Below the pieces are notes generated by a model. It had not been told where the DNA came from. It did not search any database and saw only the letters and a program-made list of their open reading frames with translations. From positions 30,001-94,000 of the forward strand of contig NZ_AOGX02000039.1 of the NCBI RefSeq assembly GCF_000332475.2: a stretch of DNA of 64,000 bases, written 5' to 3'. A program made the translations under genes and the position numbers. Numbering within the stretch: position 1 is the stretch's first letter; every line of letters starts with the position of its first letter. Shown here piece after piece: positions 56,618-64,000 of this stretch. The stretch is from Leptospira yanagawae serovar Saopaulo str. Sao Paulo = ATCC 700523. GTDB lineage: Bacteria > Spirochaetota > Leptospiria > Leptospirales > Leptospiraceae.

Positions 56618-57488
56618 TTTCTTCTTTGAATTTTGTTAAAATTTCTTTTGAGATGAGGATACGATTGAGACGTTTGGAACGAATGGGTGTGAGGTAACGT
56701 AAACATAACAAAATGGTTCCTTCAGGCTCTAATGAAGTATAAACGATAGGAGTGGTCTTTCCAAGTCTCACAAGATAATTTTTTGACATCTCTCGGATTT
56801 TTGATTCCACAAGTTCAGGTGCAAGCACCAACTCTTCATGTAAAATTTGAGAACAAATTTTTTCAGCTTTTTCCCAATTTGATTTGAGATCTAAAAAAAT
56901 TCGAAACTCATCCCAGACAAAGTCCATCGTTTCCGAGACGATGAAAAACCGATGTAATACGATATTATAATTTGGAAAATGGATCAACCTATTTGTTGAT
57001 TGTTCGAATCTTGGGTCTGGTGCAATTTCCAGTAATGTAAATTTAAAAAAACCAATATTGACAACATCACCTTTGATGTTATCAATTTCAATTCGGTCTC
57101 CAACTTTAAATCCGTTGGCACCCATGATCATAAACCAACCCACCATATTCAGCCAAACTTCTTTGAGTGAAATGACGATACCTGCACCAGCAAGTCCAAG
57201 GACGGTTGGTAACAAAGACAAACTGGAAAAGATAACAGGAAGGTATGCAATGCCAAATATGAAAAGAAAACCCATCCTTGCCACTTTCCTACGATTGTAT
57301 TCGTGGACGGGATCTGGTGCTGGTTTGATCCTTTCGACAAGCACCATTGTGATTTTGTAACAAATCACAGCAAAGATCACCATGTAAGCAAAAAGGATTA
57401 GAGTTTCGGCGAACTCCCTGTTCGAACTTCGAAGGAGTGTCAACGGATTGAGATCAAGATAAAATTCTTTAATACTTCCACTACCCAT
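56592..57488 (-). CDS. MscS-family mechanosensitive channel
   Basis: A 298-residue MscS-like channel that opens on membrane tension. Three hydrophobic segments (about 28-50, 72-88, 90-110), the third with the gly/ala-rich pore-helix pattern VLGLAGAGIVISLKEVWLNMVGWFMIM, lead to the beta domain (FKVGDRIEIDNIKGDVVNIGFFKFTLLEI) and the C-terminal cage. It overlaps aroB by 8 bp and the MORN gene by 26 bp. Confidence 0.87.
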   Translation of the reverse strand: MGSGSIKEFYLDLNPLTLLRSSNREFAETLILFAYMVIFAVICYKITMVLVERIKPAPDPVHEYNRRKVARMGFLFIFGIAYLPVIFSSLSLLPTVLGLAGAGIVISLKEVWLNMVGWFMIMGANGFKVGDRIEIDNIKGDVVNIGFFKFTLLEIAPDPRFEQSTNRLIHFPNYNIVLHRFFIVSETMDFVWDEFRIFLDLKSNWEKAEKICSQILHEELVLAPELVESKIREMSKNYLVRLGKTTPIVYTSLEPEGTILLCLRYLTPIRSKRLNRILISKEILTKFKEENDIYIHTH

Positions 57489-58581
57489 TTAGTTTCATTC
57501 CTTTATGGAGTTTCAATATTTCTAATATCATTTTTCTTTCTACGGGAACACCGAATTTTGGTTTTCCAAAATCCTGAAGCAAAACAAATTTTAAGGTATT
57601 ACCATCTTTCTTTTTGTCATGTTCCATGTGTTGCAAAACAAGTTCAGGTTTCTCATCCAAATCAGTCGGTAATTCCAATTGGTTCATCATTGAAATTGCG
57701 GTTTGAAAATTTGTTTCCGAAAAACCTAATATCGATTTGGACAATAATAAGGCCGTAACAAGCCCTACTGACACTGCTTCGCCATGTGAATATTTTTTAT
57801 AAGCAGTAAGAGACTCAATGGCATGGCCTGTTGTATGGCCTAAATTAAGAACTGCCCGAAGACCTGACTCTCTTTCATCTTCTGCTACTATACTCGCCTT
57901 CACTCGAACTGATTCTTCTATCGCATAACGCACAGTATCCGATTTTTCATAAAAATCTGACCGTTTCCGTTTTGAAAGAGTTTCTAAAAAGAGACCGCCA
58001 TCTAAAAAAGTATGTTTTACCACTTCAGCGATCCCACAACTCCATTCTTTTTTTGGTAAAGTTGATAAAGTAAAAAGGGGTGCAAATACAAACTCTGGTT
58101 GGTAAAACGCCCCAACCATATTTTTACCAGAATCAACATTGACGGCTACCTTACCACCAACGGACGAGTCAACCGAAGCAAGTAAAGTTGTTGGAACTTG
58201 GACAAAACGAATCCCACGTTGGTATGTGGCCGCAATGAATCCAGCAAAATCTCCCACAACTCCACCACCAAACGCTACGATGACGGCATTTCGATCGGCT
58301 TCTTCTGCAATCAATTGTTGGTAAACTTTTTTCACACGATCAATGTGTTTATTTTTTTCTCCTGCCTTTAGATAAATAAAACTAAAAGGAATGGATGTGT
58401 TTTTTAATTCTTTTGTGATGTATTTTTCGTAAATCCCTGCTATTTCGCGGTTTGTTAAAACAAAGATATGGGATACTTTTTTGAGTGAACTAAGTTTTTC
58501 AGAAAGACCAACAAAGTCTTCATGTAATTCGATAGGATAACGAAATCCCGATCCAACAATTTCTCTTTCTGATAACTTCAT
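57481..58581 (-). CDS. aroB: 3-dehydroquinate synthase AroB
   Basis: A 366-residue NAD- and metal-dependent enzyme of the shikimate pathway (DAHP to 3-dehydroquinate). It shows the NAD-binding GGGVVGDFAGFIAATYQRG, VQVPTTLLASVDSSVGGKVAVN, the metal-binding LNLGHTTGHAIES His residues, and GEAVSVGLV. The length is normal. It begins within a 4-bp overlap with the NUDIX gene and overlaps mscS. Confidence 0.93.
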   Translation of the reverse strand: MKLSEREIVGSGFRYPIELHEDFVGLSEKLSSLKKVSHIFVLTNREIAGIYEKYITKELKNTSIPFSFIYLKAGEKNKHIDRVKKVYQQLIAEEADRNAVIVAFGGGVVGDFAGFIAATYQRGIRFVQVPTTLLASVDSSVGGKVAVNVDSGKNMVGAFYQPEFVFAPLFTLSTLPKKEWSCGIAEVVKHTFLDGGLFLETLSKRKRSDFYEKSDTVRYAIEESVRVKASIVAEDERESGLRAVLNLGHTTGHAIESLTAYKKYSHGEAVSVGLVTALLLSKSILGFSETNFQTAISMMNQLELPTDLDEKPELVLQHMEHDKKKDGNTLKFVLLQDFGKPKFGVPVERKMILEILKLHKGMKLNG

Positions 58582-59042
58582 GGTTCATTCACCCATGGGC
58601 TGGAAATATATCGAGGTTTATTTGTACTTTTTGCTCGGAAGTAATGTTTTATATCTGGCCTTAAATCCATCGCCAAAATCTCTTTGGGAGTGAAATACCC
58701 AAATCCTGAAATTGCTTTTTCTTTGGCATTGAGAACTGGCAATAGTTCTTTCACTTTAGTTAAAAAAACAATTTGAATCAGATGTCTTTTTTTATTAGGA
58801 TCGATGGATTCGTTGAGTAATAGAAATTCTGTGTGGCTGACTTCAAGAGACAATTCCTCTTTTAGTTCTCGTTTGAGAGCCTCTTCTCCTGATTCTCCAA
58901 ATTCAATCCCACCACCAGGAAGTAACCAGTATCCTGATTGTTTTTTTTGTTGTTGGACGAGTAAAATTTTTCCTTTTGAATCTTGGATGAGAGCCGCGAC
59001 ACGGACACGCATGGATTTGGATTTTAACAAAAAATCGATCAT
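58578..59042 (-). CDS. NUDIX hydrolase
   Basis: A 154-residue NUDIX enzyme with the box GGGIEFGESGEEALKRELKEEL (G-x5-E-x7-R-E-U-x-E-E pattern) at about residues 42-63. It hydrolyses a nucleoside-diphosphate-linked compound; the substrate is not evident. The start is fixed by a 4-bp overlap with the rnc stop; an ATG ten codons later is possible. Confidence 0.87.
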   Translation of the reverse strand: MIDFLLKSKSMRVRVAALIQDSKGKILLVQQQKKQSGYWLLPGGGIEFGESGEEALKRELKEELSLEVSHTEFLLLNESIDPNKKRHLIQIVFLTKVKELLPVLNAKEKAISGFGYFTPKEILAMDLRPDIKHYFRAKSTNKPRYISSPWVNEP

Positions 59043-59767
59043 AATAATTTTAAAATACGTAGAGCCGATTTTGCAGCCATTTGTTCAGCCCTTCGTTTAT
59101 TTTTTCCATCACCACTTGTTTGGAAGTATTCTCCACACGACACTGAAACTAAAAATTCTTTATCGTGATCAGGCCCTTCTTCTTTCAAAAGAACATACTC
59201 TGGTAATTTTTTCCATTTCTTTTGGCAAAATTCTTGTAAAATGGTTTTATAATCTTTTGTTTCTTCTGCATTTTCCACCACCTTTTCCATCTTCTGGAAA
59301 TGAGGTGTTAAAAAGATCCGACAACTGTTTAAACCTTGGTCTAGATATAATGCGCCAAGAAAGGCTTCGAAACAATCTGCTTGTAAATTGAGATTTGCTT
59401 CTCCCTTTTCCTTCTCCCCTTTTCCCAGAAGTAAAAAATCAGGAAATCGGTAGAGACGTGCTAGTTTGGCAATGGCAGGTGCTGAGACCATTTTGCTCTT
59501 CAATTTGGCGAGGATCCCTTCCTTGCCCTTAGGAAGTGATTTGTAAAGGTATTCGGCTGCAAGGATTCCAAGCACAGAGTCTCCTAAAAATTCCAATCGT
59601 TCGTTATCAGAAAGGTAACGATCTGAGTCTTCATTGGCAAATGACCTATGAACAAAAGCTAGGTGGAGGAGTGAAACATCCTTAAAACTCGTATTGGTAA
59701 TGGATTGTAATTCTTTGAGGTTTGCGATTCTTTCGGGAGAAAGTTTGATGCGAATGGTGTTAGACAA
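59039..59767 (-). CDS. rnc: Ribonuclease III
   Basis: A 242-residue RNase III that cuts double-stranded RNA in rRNA and mRNA processing. The signature ERLEFLGDSVLGILAAEYLY carries the catalytic Glu and Asp (residues about 56-75), and a second acidic site is in DCFEAFLGALYLDQG. The C-terminal dsRNA-binding domain runs from about residue 165 (DYKTILQEFCQKKWKKLP ... NKRRAEQMAAKSALRIL). The likely start is a TTG at 59767, with no visible ribosome site; it directly follows a hairpin. It is the second gene after acpP. Confidence 0.93.
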   Translation of the reverse strand: MSNTIRIKLSPERIANLKELQSITNTSFKDVSLLHLAFVHRSFANEDSDRYLSDNERLEFLGDSVLGILAAEYLYKSLPKGKEGILAKLKSKMVSAPAIAKLARLYRFPDFLLLGKGEKEKGEANLNLQADCFEAFLGALYLDQGLNSCRIFLTPHFQKMEKVVENAEETKDYKTILQEFCQKKWKKLPEYVLLKEEGPDHDKEFLVSVSCGEYFQTSGDGKNKRRAEQMAAKSALRILKLL

Positions 59768-59778
59768 GGGAAAAAGAT

Positions 59779-59805
59779 CCGGGTTCCTCTATTCGGGGAA
59801 CCCGG
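59779..59805. terminator. Hairpin terminator between acpP and rnc
   Basis: A perfect 9-bp stem, CCGGGTTCC (59779-59787) and GGAACCCGG (59797-59805), with T-runs on both sides, so it works as an intrinsic terminator in both directions. On the minus strand it would end most acpP transcripts and lie just 11 bp before the rnc start. Confidence 0.75.
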
Positions 59806-59820
59806 TTTTTGGATTGGGAA

Positions 59821-60054
59821 TTACCCCTTAAGTTTATCGATGAATTTAATTACATCGCCTACGGTTTGGATTTTTTCTGCGTCTTCATCAGAAATTTCCA
59901 CACCAAACTCTTCTTCAAGAGCCATCACTAGTTCAACTGTGTCAAGAGAGTCAGCACCAAGATCATTGATGAAGTGAGCTTCAGGTGTAACTTCTGATTC
60001 ATCAACACCAAGTTGTTCTACGATGATTGACTTAATTTTTTCGAAATCTGCCAT
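59821..60054 (-). CDS. acpP: Acyl carrier protein
   Basis: A 77-residue acyl carrier protein for fatty acid synthesis. The ATG at 60054 follows a GGAGG ribosome site; an upstream in-frame start is discarded. The phosphopantetheine attachment Ser is S36 in [10 protein letters not shown], and the protein is strongly acidic with the typical four-helix pattern. It is followed by a terminator (59779-59805), allowing much higher expression than rnc and the downstream genes. Confidence 0.96.
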   Translation of the reverse strand: MADFEKIKSIIVEQLGVDESEVTPEAHFINDLGADSLDTVELVMALEEEFGVEISDEDAEKIQTVGDVIKFIDKLKG

Positions 60055-60430
60055 TTTATATCCTCCAGGCCACTGTGAACAGTGGGGCAAGTGTTAAATC
60101 GTTTTCCGCCAGGTATATATGTACGCCTAGCGTTTTTTTAAAATGAAATTGTCGGAATTTTTGGCAAGTCTAAATAGATTATTTTCCTCTTGAAACCTTT
60201 GACATCATTCTAACATCACCTAACAATTATTAATATCAAAGGACTTTCCATCTTTCCTACAAAAAAGAACCAATCCGTTTCCCATTTCAGCCAATGATAA
60301 TATCTTACGCCGATTTCCAATCGATTGATCCATTTTAGCAGATTTATATTCCGTTATAACGAATACTCCTTCCCCTTTTGCGCTTCAGTGGAGAAACCGT
60401 TCTTAAGAATTTCAATTTTAGGAGAATTCC
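60055..60430. other. Gene-free 376-bp region between divergent acpP and lipoprotein gene
   Basis: Holds the leaders and promoters of two divergent genes. A small hairpin in the acpP leader (CCACTG-TGAA-CAGTGG, 60070-60085) lies just before its GGAGG. TATATA near 60115 may belong to an acpP -10. For the plus-strand gene only an AGGAGA ribosome site just before 60431 is clear; I do not see a convincing -35/-10 pair. No gene or RNA is recognised. Confidence 0.5.
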
Positions 60431-61975
60431 ATGATTCAGAAATGGTCAACAACTCTTTCCGCATTCCTCCTCGTTTCCTTTTTCGCATCTTGCGCTGATA
60501 AAAAAGAGGACAATCATGCATTACTCGCAGGGCTACTGTTCCTTGCTGCCAACCAAATCAAAGTGAATACTGCGAGCGATTTGGTGAATGAATCCAACGA
60601 TGATTACAACCAAAACAATTGGGGGCTCATCACAGCGTCTACTCTCAATCGTTTTGTTTCCGATTGGCAGGCAAACAAACCAAGCCATATCACAGGAAAC
60701 CTGATCATCTTACAAACGGATGTTGCAAACAAAGCGAATGGTGGAGGCGAAGCATGGAATCCCTATGTCAAATCAGATGCAAATAAGGGTGTTTATGTTT
60801 ATGCGCTCAATGATTACAAACCTGCTAGTTTGCCAAGTGGTGGTTTTCGTTTTAACCAGACAAGAGATTCTGGTCTTTTTTCCAATTCCATTCGATACCA
60901 AGCCAATGGCGAGTTTGTTGATGATTGGTTGAATACCTTTGGGATCAATCCCACAAAAGATTTGATCGTTTTTGCTGTAGGTACAGGAAACTCAGGCAAC
61001 AATAGCGAAGATCCTATCACTGGATCGGCACCTGCAGCAGCAACTGCTGCTGGTGGAGTTCAAGATATAACTCGTGGAGTGTATTGGTTACGATATTGGG
61101 GAATTGATATCAAACACCTTGCGATTTTAAATGGAAACTTACGTAGTAATTTTGCACAGGTGTATCCGACTCAAACGAGTGCAACAAAAAGCACTCTTCC
61201 AGTAAAAGGAAATTTCACTGTCAAAAGTATTAGAATCGACAACACTGTCATTACATCGGGACTCGAGGATATCTACGAAATTGCAAAAAACAATTTAGAA
61301 GCACAAATACCAGGACTGACGACAAAACAGTTCTTAATTGATGCAAGACCAACAGCGCAATTTACCGGAGCCTCTGGACTTTCTGATGATAGAAGTACCT
61401 TAAACAACATCCCAGCTCAAGCTACAAAAGGGTACATCACAACATCATATGCGTCCTCTGGAGGCCCAACAGCTGGGGGAACACAAACATTTGTTCCTTT
61501 TGAAGGAAACATCAAGGGAGCTGTTTCTTTTCCCTGGCTAGCTTTATTTGAGGGAATCAACGATACAGGCACTTCCATAGACAATGCAGCAGCTTTTGCG
61601 ATTGGATATCGTTACAAATCGAAATCTGCTCTTAAAACCATTTTTGCTAATAAAGGGTATACTTCTGGTGCCACAGTCGTTAGCCAATGCCGAACGAATT
61701 TTGAGGCGCAAGTCAACGGATTTGCTGCACTGAATATCCTAGGATATCCATCGACATATTATGATGGTTCCCTAGTTGAATGGACAGCCTTGGTAGCAGA
61801 ACATGCATCTTCCGCTATCAATCAGGTACCTACTGATTTCAAATGGAGAACTGATTTGGCAAGCGTCTCAACTAAACTCTGGGATAATACTGCCACTTAT
61901 ATTGTTCGACCAACGGTTAATCTCACAGCAACCACAACAAAAAAATTCATCCAAGAAGACAAAGCTTACAAATAG
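60431..61975 (+). CDS. Rhodanese-like lipoprotein (copy 3)
   Basis: A 514-residue lipoprotein with a signal peptide ending FASC at C21. It follows the same two-domain rhodanese-like plan as the gene at 36323: SNDDYNQNNWGLITAST, NTFGINPTKDLIVFAVG, YWGIDIKHLAILNG, FLIDARPTAQFTGAS, and the loop VSQCRTNFEAQVNG with C420, then GYPSTYYDGSLVEWT. The insertion between the first strand and the YWG segment is longer than in copy 1. It is separated from the cytochrome genes, so it may serve another redox partner. Its ATG follows AGGAGA, and a terminator lies after the gene (62007-62030). Confidence 0.77.
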   Translation: MIQKWSTTLSAFLLVSFFASCADKKEDNHALLAGLLFLAANQIKVNTASDLVNESNDDYNQNNWGLITASTLNRFVSDWQANKPSHITGNLIILQTDVANKANGGGEAWNPYVKSDANKGVYVYALNDYKPASLPSGGFRFNQTRDSGLFSNSIRYQANGEFVDDWLNTFGINPTKDLIVFAVGTGNSGNNSEDPITGSAPAAATAAGGVQDITRGVYWLRYWGIDIKHLAILNGNLRSNFAQVYPTQTSATKSTLPVKGNFTVKSIRIDNTVITSGLEDIYEIAKNNLEAQIPGLTTKQFLIDARPTAQFTGASGLSDDRSTLNNIPAQATKGYITTSYASSGGPTAGGTQTFVPFEGNIKGAVSFPWLALFEGINDTGTSIDNAAAFAIGYRYKSKSALKTIFANKGYTSGATVVSQCRTNFEAQVNGFAALNILGYPSTYYDGSLVEWTALVAEHASSAINQVPTDFKWRTDLASVSTKLWDNTATYIVRPTVNLTATTTKKFIQEDKAYK

Positions 61976-62006
61976 TTCTGAATCTTTTCCCAGTTTACCC
62001 ACACTC

Positions 62007-62030
62007 GTCTCCTGGTTAACGCCAGGGGAC
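62007..62030 (+). terminator. Hairpin terminator after the rhodanese-like lipoprotein (copy 3)
   Basis: A 9-bp stem, GTCTCCTGG (62007-62015) and CCAGGGGAC (62022-62030) with one G-U pair and a 6-nt loop, followed by ATCCTTTTCG. It lies 31 bp after the stop codon. Confidence 0.6.
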
Positions 62031-62083
62031 ATCCTTTTCGAATTTCCCTTTTCAATTTTAGTTTTCCAACTTATTTTGTCTCT

Positions 62084-63991
62084 ATGGCAAGGAATGAAAA
62101 AGAAGAGTCCATTCAGATTGGATTCCGTGAGGCACTGGCATTAATTTTACCTTACTTTCGAAAGAAAATTTGGATCCAGTTTCGTTCTGTGATTTGGATT
62201 GTCCTCTACCTCACTCTCTTCCAACTCCTTGTGTTACGTGTGCCAATCAAAGAGGCAGGACTGATCACATTAGGAATTGTTTCCGTGATCATTGGACTTA
62301 GTTTTTTTTTGGAAGGTTTATTCCTTGGTCTCATGCCACTTGGGGAAGCTTTAGGACTTAAACTTCCACAAAAATTAGGCATCGTAAGCATCATGGCATT
62401 TTCCATCTTACTGGGAATGGGGGCAACATTAGCGGAACCTGCGATTGCCATCTTAAAAGCTTGTGGCAGTAAAGTCACCCCATGGGAAGCACCTTTACTC
62501 TATTATTTGTTAAACGAAGGTTCGGATACCCTTTATATCTCCATCGCCACAGGCGTTGGGATTTCAGTGCTTTTAGGGATGTTACGTTTTTTATATGGAT
62601 TTTCATTGTCCAAAGTTTTAATCCCATCGATTCTTTTATTGTTAGGTGTGAGTATTTTTGCCTACTTCGATGAAAATTTAAAATACATATCCGGACTTGC
62701 CTGGGATTCAGGTGCTGTGACAACGGGACCTGTGACTGTACCTCTCGTAGTGGCATTAGGGATCGGAATTTCTAAAGTATCAGAAAAAAATGAACAAAGT
62801 AGTGCCTATGGGGTGGTAACTCTTGCCTCATTATTCCCCATCCTTTCAGTTTTTTTGGTAGGGATTTACTTTTCAATGCAGGTTCCCAAGCCAATGTTAG
62901 AAGGAGAATTTTTCCAAAAAGAAATCCATTCAACGAAAGGTAAATTTTTGTTAGGTGGAAAAACCAAAGATTTCGAAACAAATCAAAAAACAAGTTCCAC
63001 CACTCCAAATTCCCTTAAAAAGATTCCAAAAGGGATAGGAAATCATATCTACGATGCATTTATGATTGCCCTTCGCGCCATTTTACCTTTGTCCATTTTT
63101 TTGATCGTTGTCTTGTATTTGGTATTAAAAGAAAAAATTCCGTATCCAGAAGAGGTAAGGCTTGGCATTCTATTTTCGGTGATTGGACTCACCATCTTCA
63201 ATTTTGGAATCATGTTTGGACTGAACCAATTAGGAGACCAAGTGGGATGGAAACTCCCTTCCACGTTTCGTTCCATCGAACTCACTGACTCAACTAAATA
63301 CATTCAAAACTTTAATCCCAAAGCAGTTTTTACTGCCCTTAACGAAGAAGGAAAGGAAGAGAAGTTCTTTTACCTAAAGGAACGAAAATCCTACACAGAA
63401 ATTCCCTATAGAGAAGAAAATTGGGACCAATCTAAAAAAGTTTATGAATTCACTCCCATCCATGGACCAATCTTTGGAAAAGAAGACAATTTACTTGGTT
63501 ATGGTATTGTGTTGGTTTTTGCTTTTGTATTAGGATACTCTGCCACGTTAGCCGAACCAGCGTTATCTGCTCTTGGCAATGCTGTGGAGGAAACCACTGT
63601 TGGAACCTTTCGAAAATCACTTCTCATCCAATCCGTTGCCATTGGAGTTGGGTTTGGGACATTGATTGGAATTTTAAAAATCATTTTGGAGATTCCTATT
63701 GTTTGGATTTTAGTCCCGGTGTATTTATTTTTATTACTTTTAAATCGATTGAGTAAACCTGAGTTCATCGAAATTGCTTGGGATAGTGCGGGCGTGACCA
63801 CGGGCCCCATCACCGTCCCCCTTGTGATTGCCATGGGACTTGGGATCGGAAACCAATTGGGAACAACGGATGGATTTGGAATTTTGGCATGTGCTTCGGC
63901 GTTTCCTATCCTCACGGTTTTAGTGATGGGGATCCTTGTGGAAAATTCTCGTAAACTTTCGTTAGACGATTCGGAACAAAAACAAAAGTAA
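62084..63991 (+). CDS. Duplicated DUF1538 multi-spanning membrane protein
   Basis: A 635-residue membrane protein made of two DUF1538-like halves in tandem, about residues 20-270 and 325-625. Each half has the ATLAEPA motif (GMGATLAEPAIAIL; GYSATLAEPALSAL), each has a WDSGAVTTGPVTVPLV / WDSAGVTTGPITVPLV segment, and each has about seven hydrophobic stretches. The repeat suggests an inverted or tandem transporter-like fold. DUF1538 proteins are predicted transporters; the substrate is unknown. No ribosome site is visible before the ATG at 62084. The gene ends inside the window. Confidence 0.8.
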   Translation: MARNEKEESIQIGFREALALILPYFRKKIWIQFRSVIWIVLYLTLFQLLVLRVPIKEAGLITLGIVSVIIGLSFFLEGLFLGLMPLGEALGLKLPQKLGIVSIMAFSILLGMGATLAEPAIAILKACGSKVTPWEAPLLYYLLNEGSDTLYISIATGVGISVLLGMLRFLYGFSLSKVLIPSILLLLGVSIFAYFDENLKYISGLAWDSGAVTTGPVTVPLVVALGIGISKVSEKNEQSSAYGVVTLASLFPILSVFLVGIYFSMQVPKPMLEGEFFQKEIHSTKGKFLLGGKTKDFETNQKTSSTTPNSLKKIPKGIGNHIYDAFMIALRAILPLSIFLIVVLYLVLKEKIPYPEEVRLGILFSVIGLTIFNFGIMFGLNQLGDQVGWKLPSTFRSIELTDSTKYIQNFNPKAVFTALNEEGKEEKFFYLKERKSYTEIPYREENWDQSKKVYEFTPIHGPIFGKEDNLLGYGIVLVFAFVLGYSATLAEPALSALGNAVEETTVGTFRKSLLIQSVAIGVGFGTLIGILKIILEIPIVWILVPVYLFLLLLNRLSKPEFIEIAWDSAGVTTGPITVPLVIAMGLGIGNQLGTTDGFGILACASAFPILTVLVMGILVENSRKLSLDDSEQKQK

Positions 63992-64000
63992 CCTTATGAA

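Noticed and set aside
59768..59810. RNase III autoregulation site in the rnc leader
   Set aside because: The stem has only 9 bp, shorter than typical RNase III targets; terminator is the simpler reading.
1..64000. tRNA, rRNA, CRISPR arrays, insertion sequences, prophage
   Set aside because: No clover-leaf, rRNA, regular spacer-repeat pattern, transposase or phage structural genes were seen in the gaps or coding regions.

Overview
The window looks like chromosomal DNA of a Leptospira species, probably a saprophytic, L. biflexa-like lineage. The DNA is AT-rich and genes are tightly packed, many with ATGA overlaps. There are many predicted lipoproteins with loose spirochaete-type lipoboxes (FTQC, LGAC, FASC, SIVSC). 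The flagellar export operon is in the fliY-fliO-fliP-fliQ-fliR-flhB-flhA order, and lpxD indicates an LPS outer membrane. The species assignment is inference from gene content and protein style. I see no rRNA, tRNA, CRISPR array, insertion sequence or prophage.

Layout. 1-6.4 kb: two paralogous large lipoproteins flank a coiled-coil membrane protein, then an alpha/beta hydrolase and a CsgG/LpoB-like lipoprotein. 6.4-8.1 kb: Dps and an orphan lipoprotein. 8.2-14.1 kb (minus): XPB-type helicase, aspartate aminotransferase, SH3 protein, alpha/beta hydrolase and an HtrA-like lipoprotein. 14.1-14.4 kb: a gene-free stretch with a GC-rich hairpin element. 14.4-22.6 kb (minus): flagellar export operon ending in dusA. 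22.7-25.3 kb: DUF971 protein and an AGCS-transporter/phosphatidylserine-decarboxylase fusion. 25.3-28.8 kb: small operons plus lpxD and an OmpA-like protein.

28.8-41.8 kb is the most unusual part. A minus-strand operon (rhodanese, pentahaem cytochrome c, GT2, GT-C-like membrane protein, DUF2064) diverges from a plus-strand operon (DUF4395, second GT-C-like protein, XRE-cupin regulator). Next comes a plus-strand set: rhodanese-like lipoprotein, small exported protein, outer-membrane barrel, degenerate rhodanese-like lipoprotein, and a second pentahaem cytochrome lipoprotein. In composition this resembles an outer-membrane electron conduit of the Geobacter ext type. I propose it as a candidate sulfur- or chalcogen-linked redox system. 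A third rhodanese-like lipoprotein lies at 60.4 kb.

41.7-53.7 kb (minus): a long run of genes with lolC/E-lolD, an McsA-McsB-like fusion, clpC, a small membrane protein, a TPR protein, mtaB, a MacAB-like tripartite exporter and metZ. 53.8-55.8 kb: two membrane proteins of unknown function. 55.9-60.1 kb (minus): acpP, rnc, NUDIX, aroB, mscS and a MORN-repeat protein. 60.4-64 kb: the third rhodanese-like lipoprotein and a duplicated DUF1538 membrane protein.
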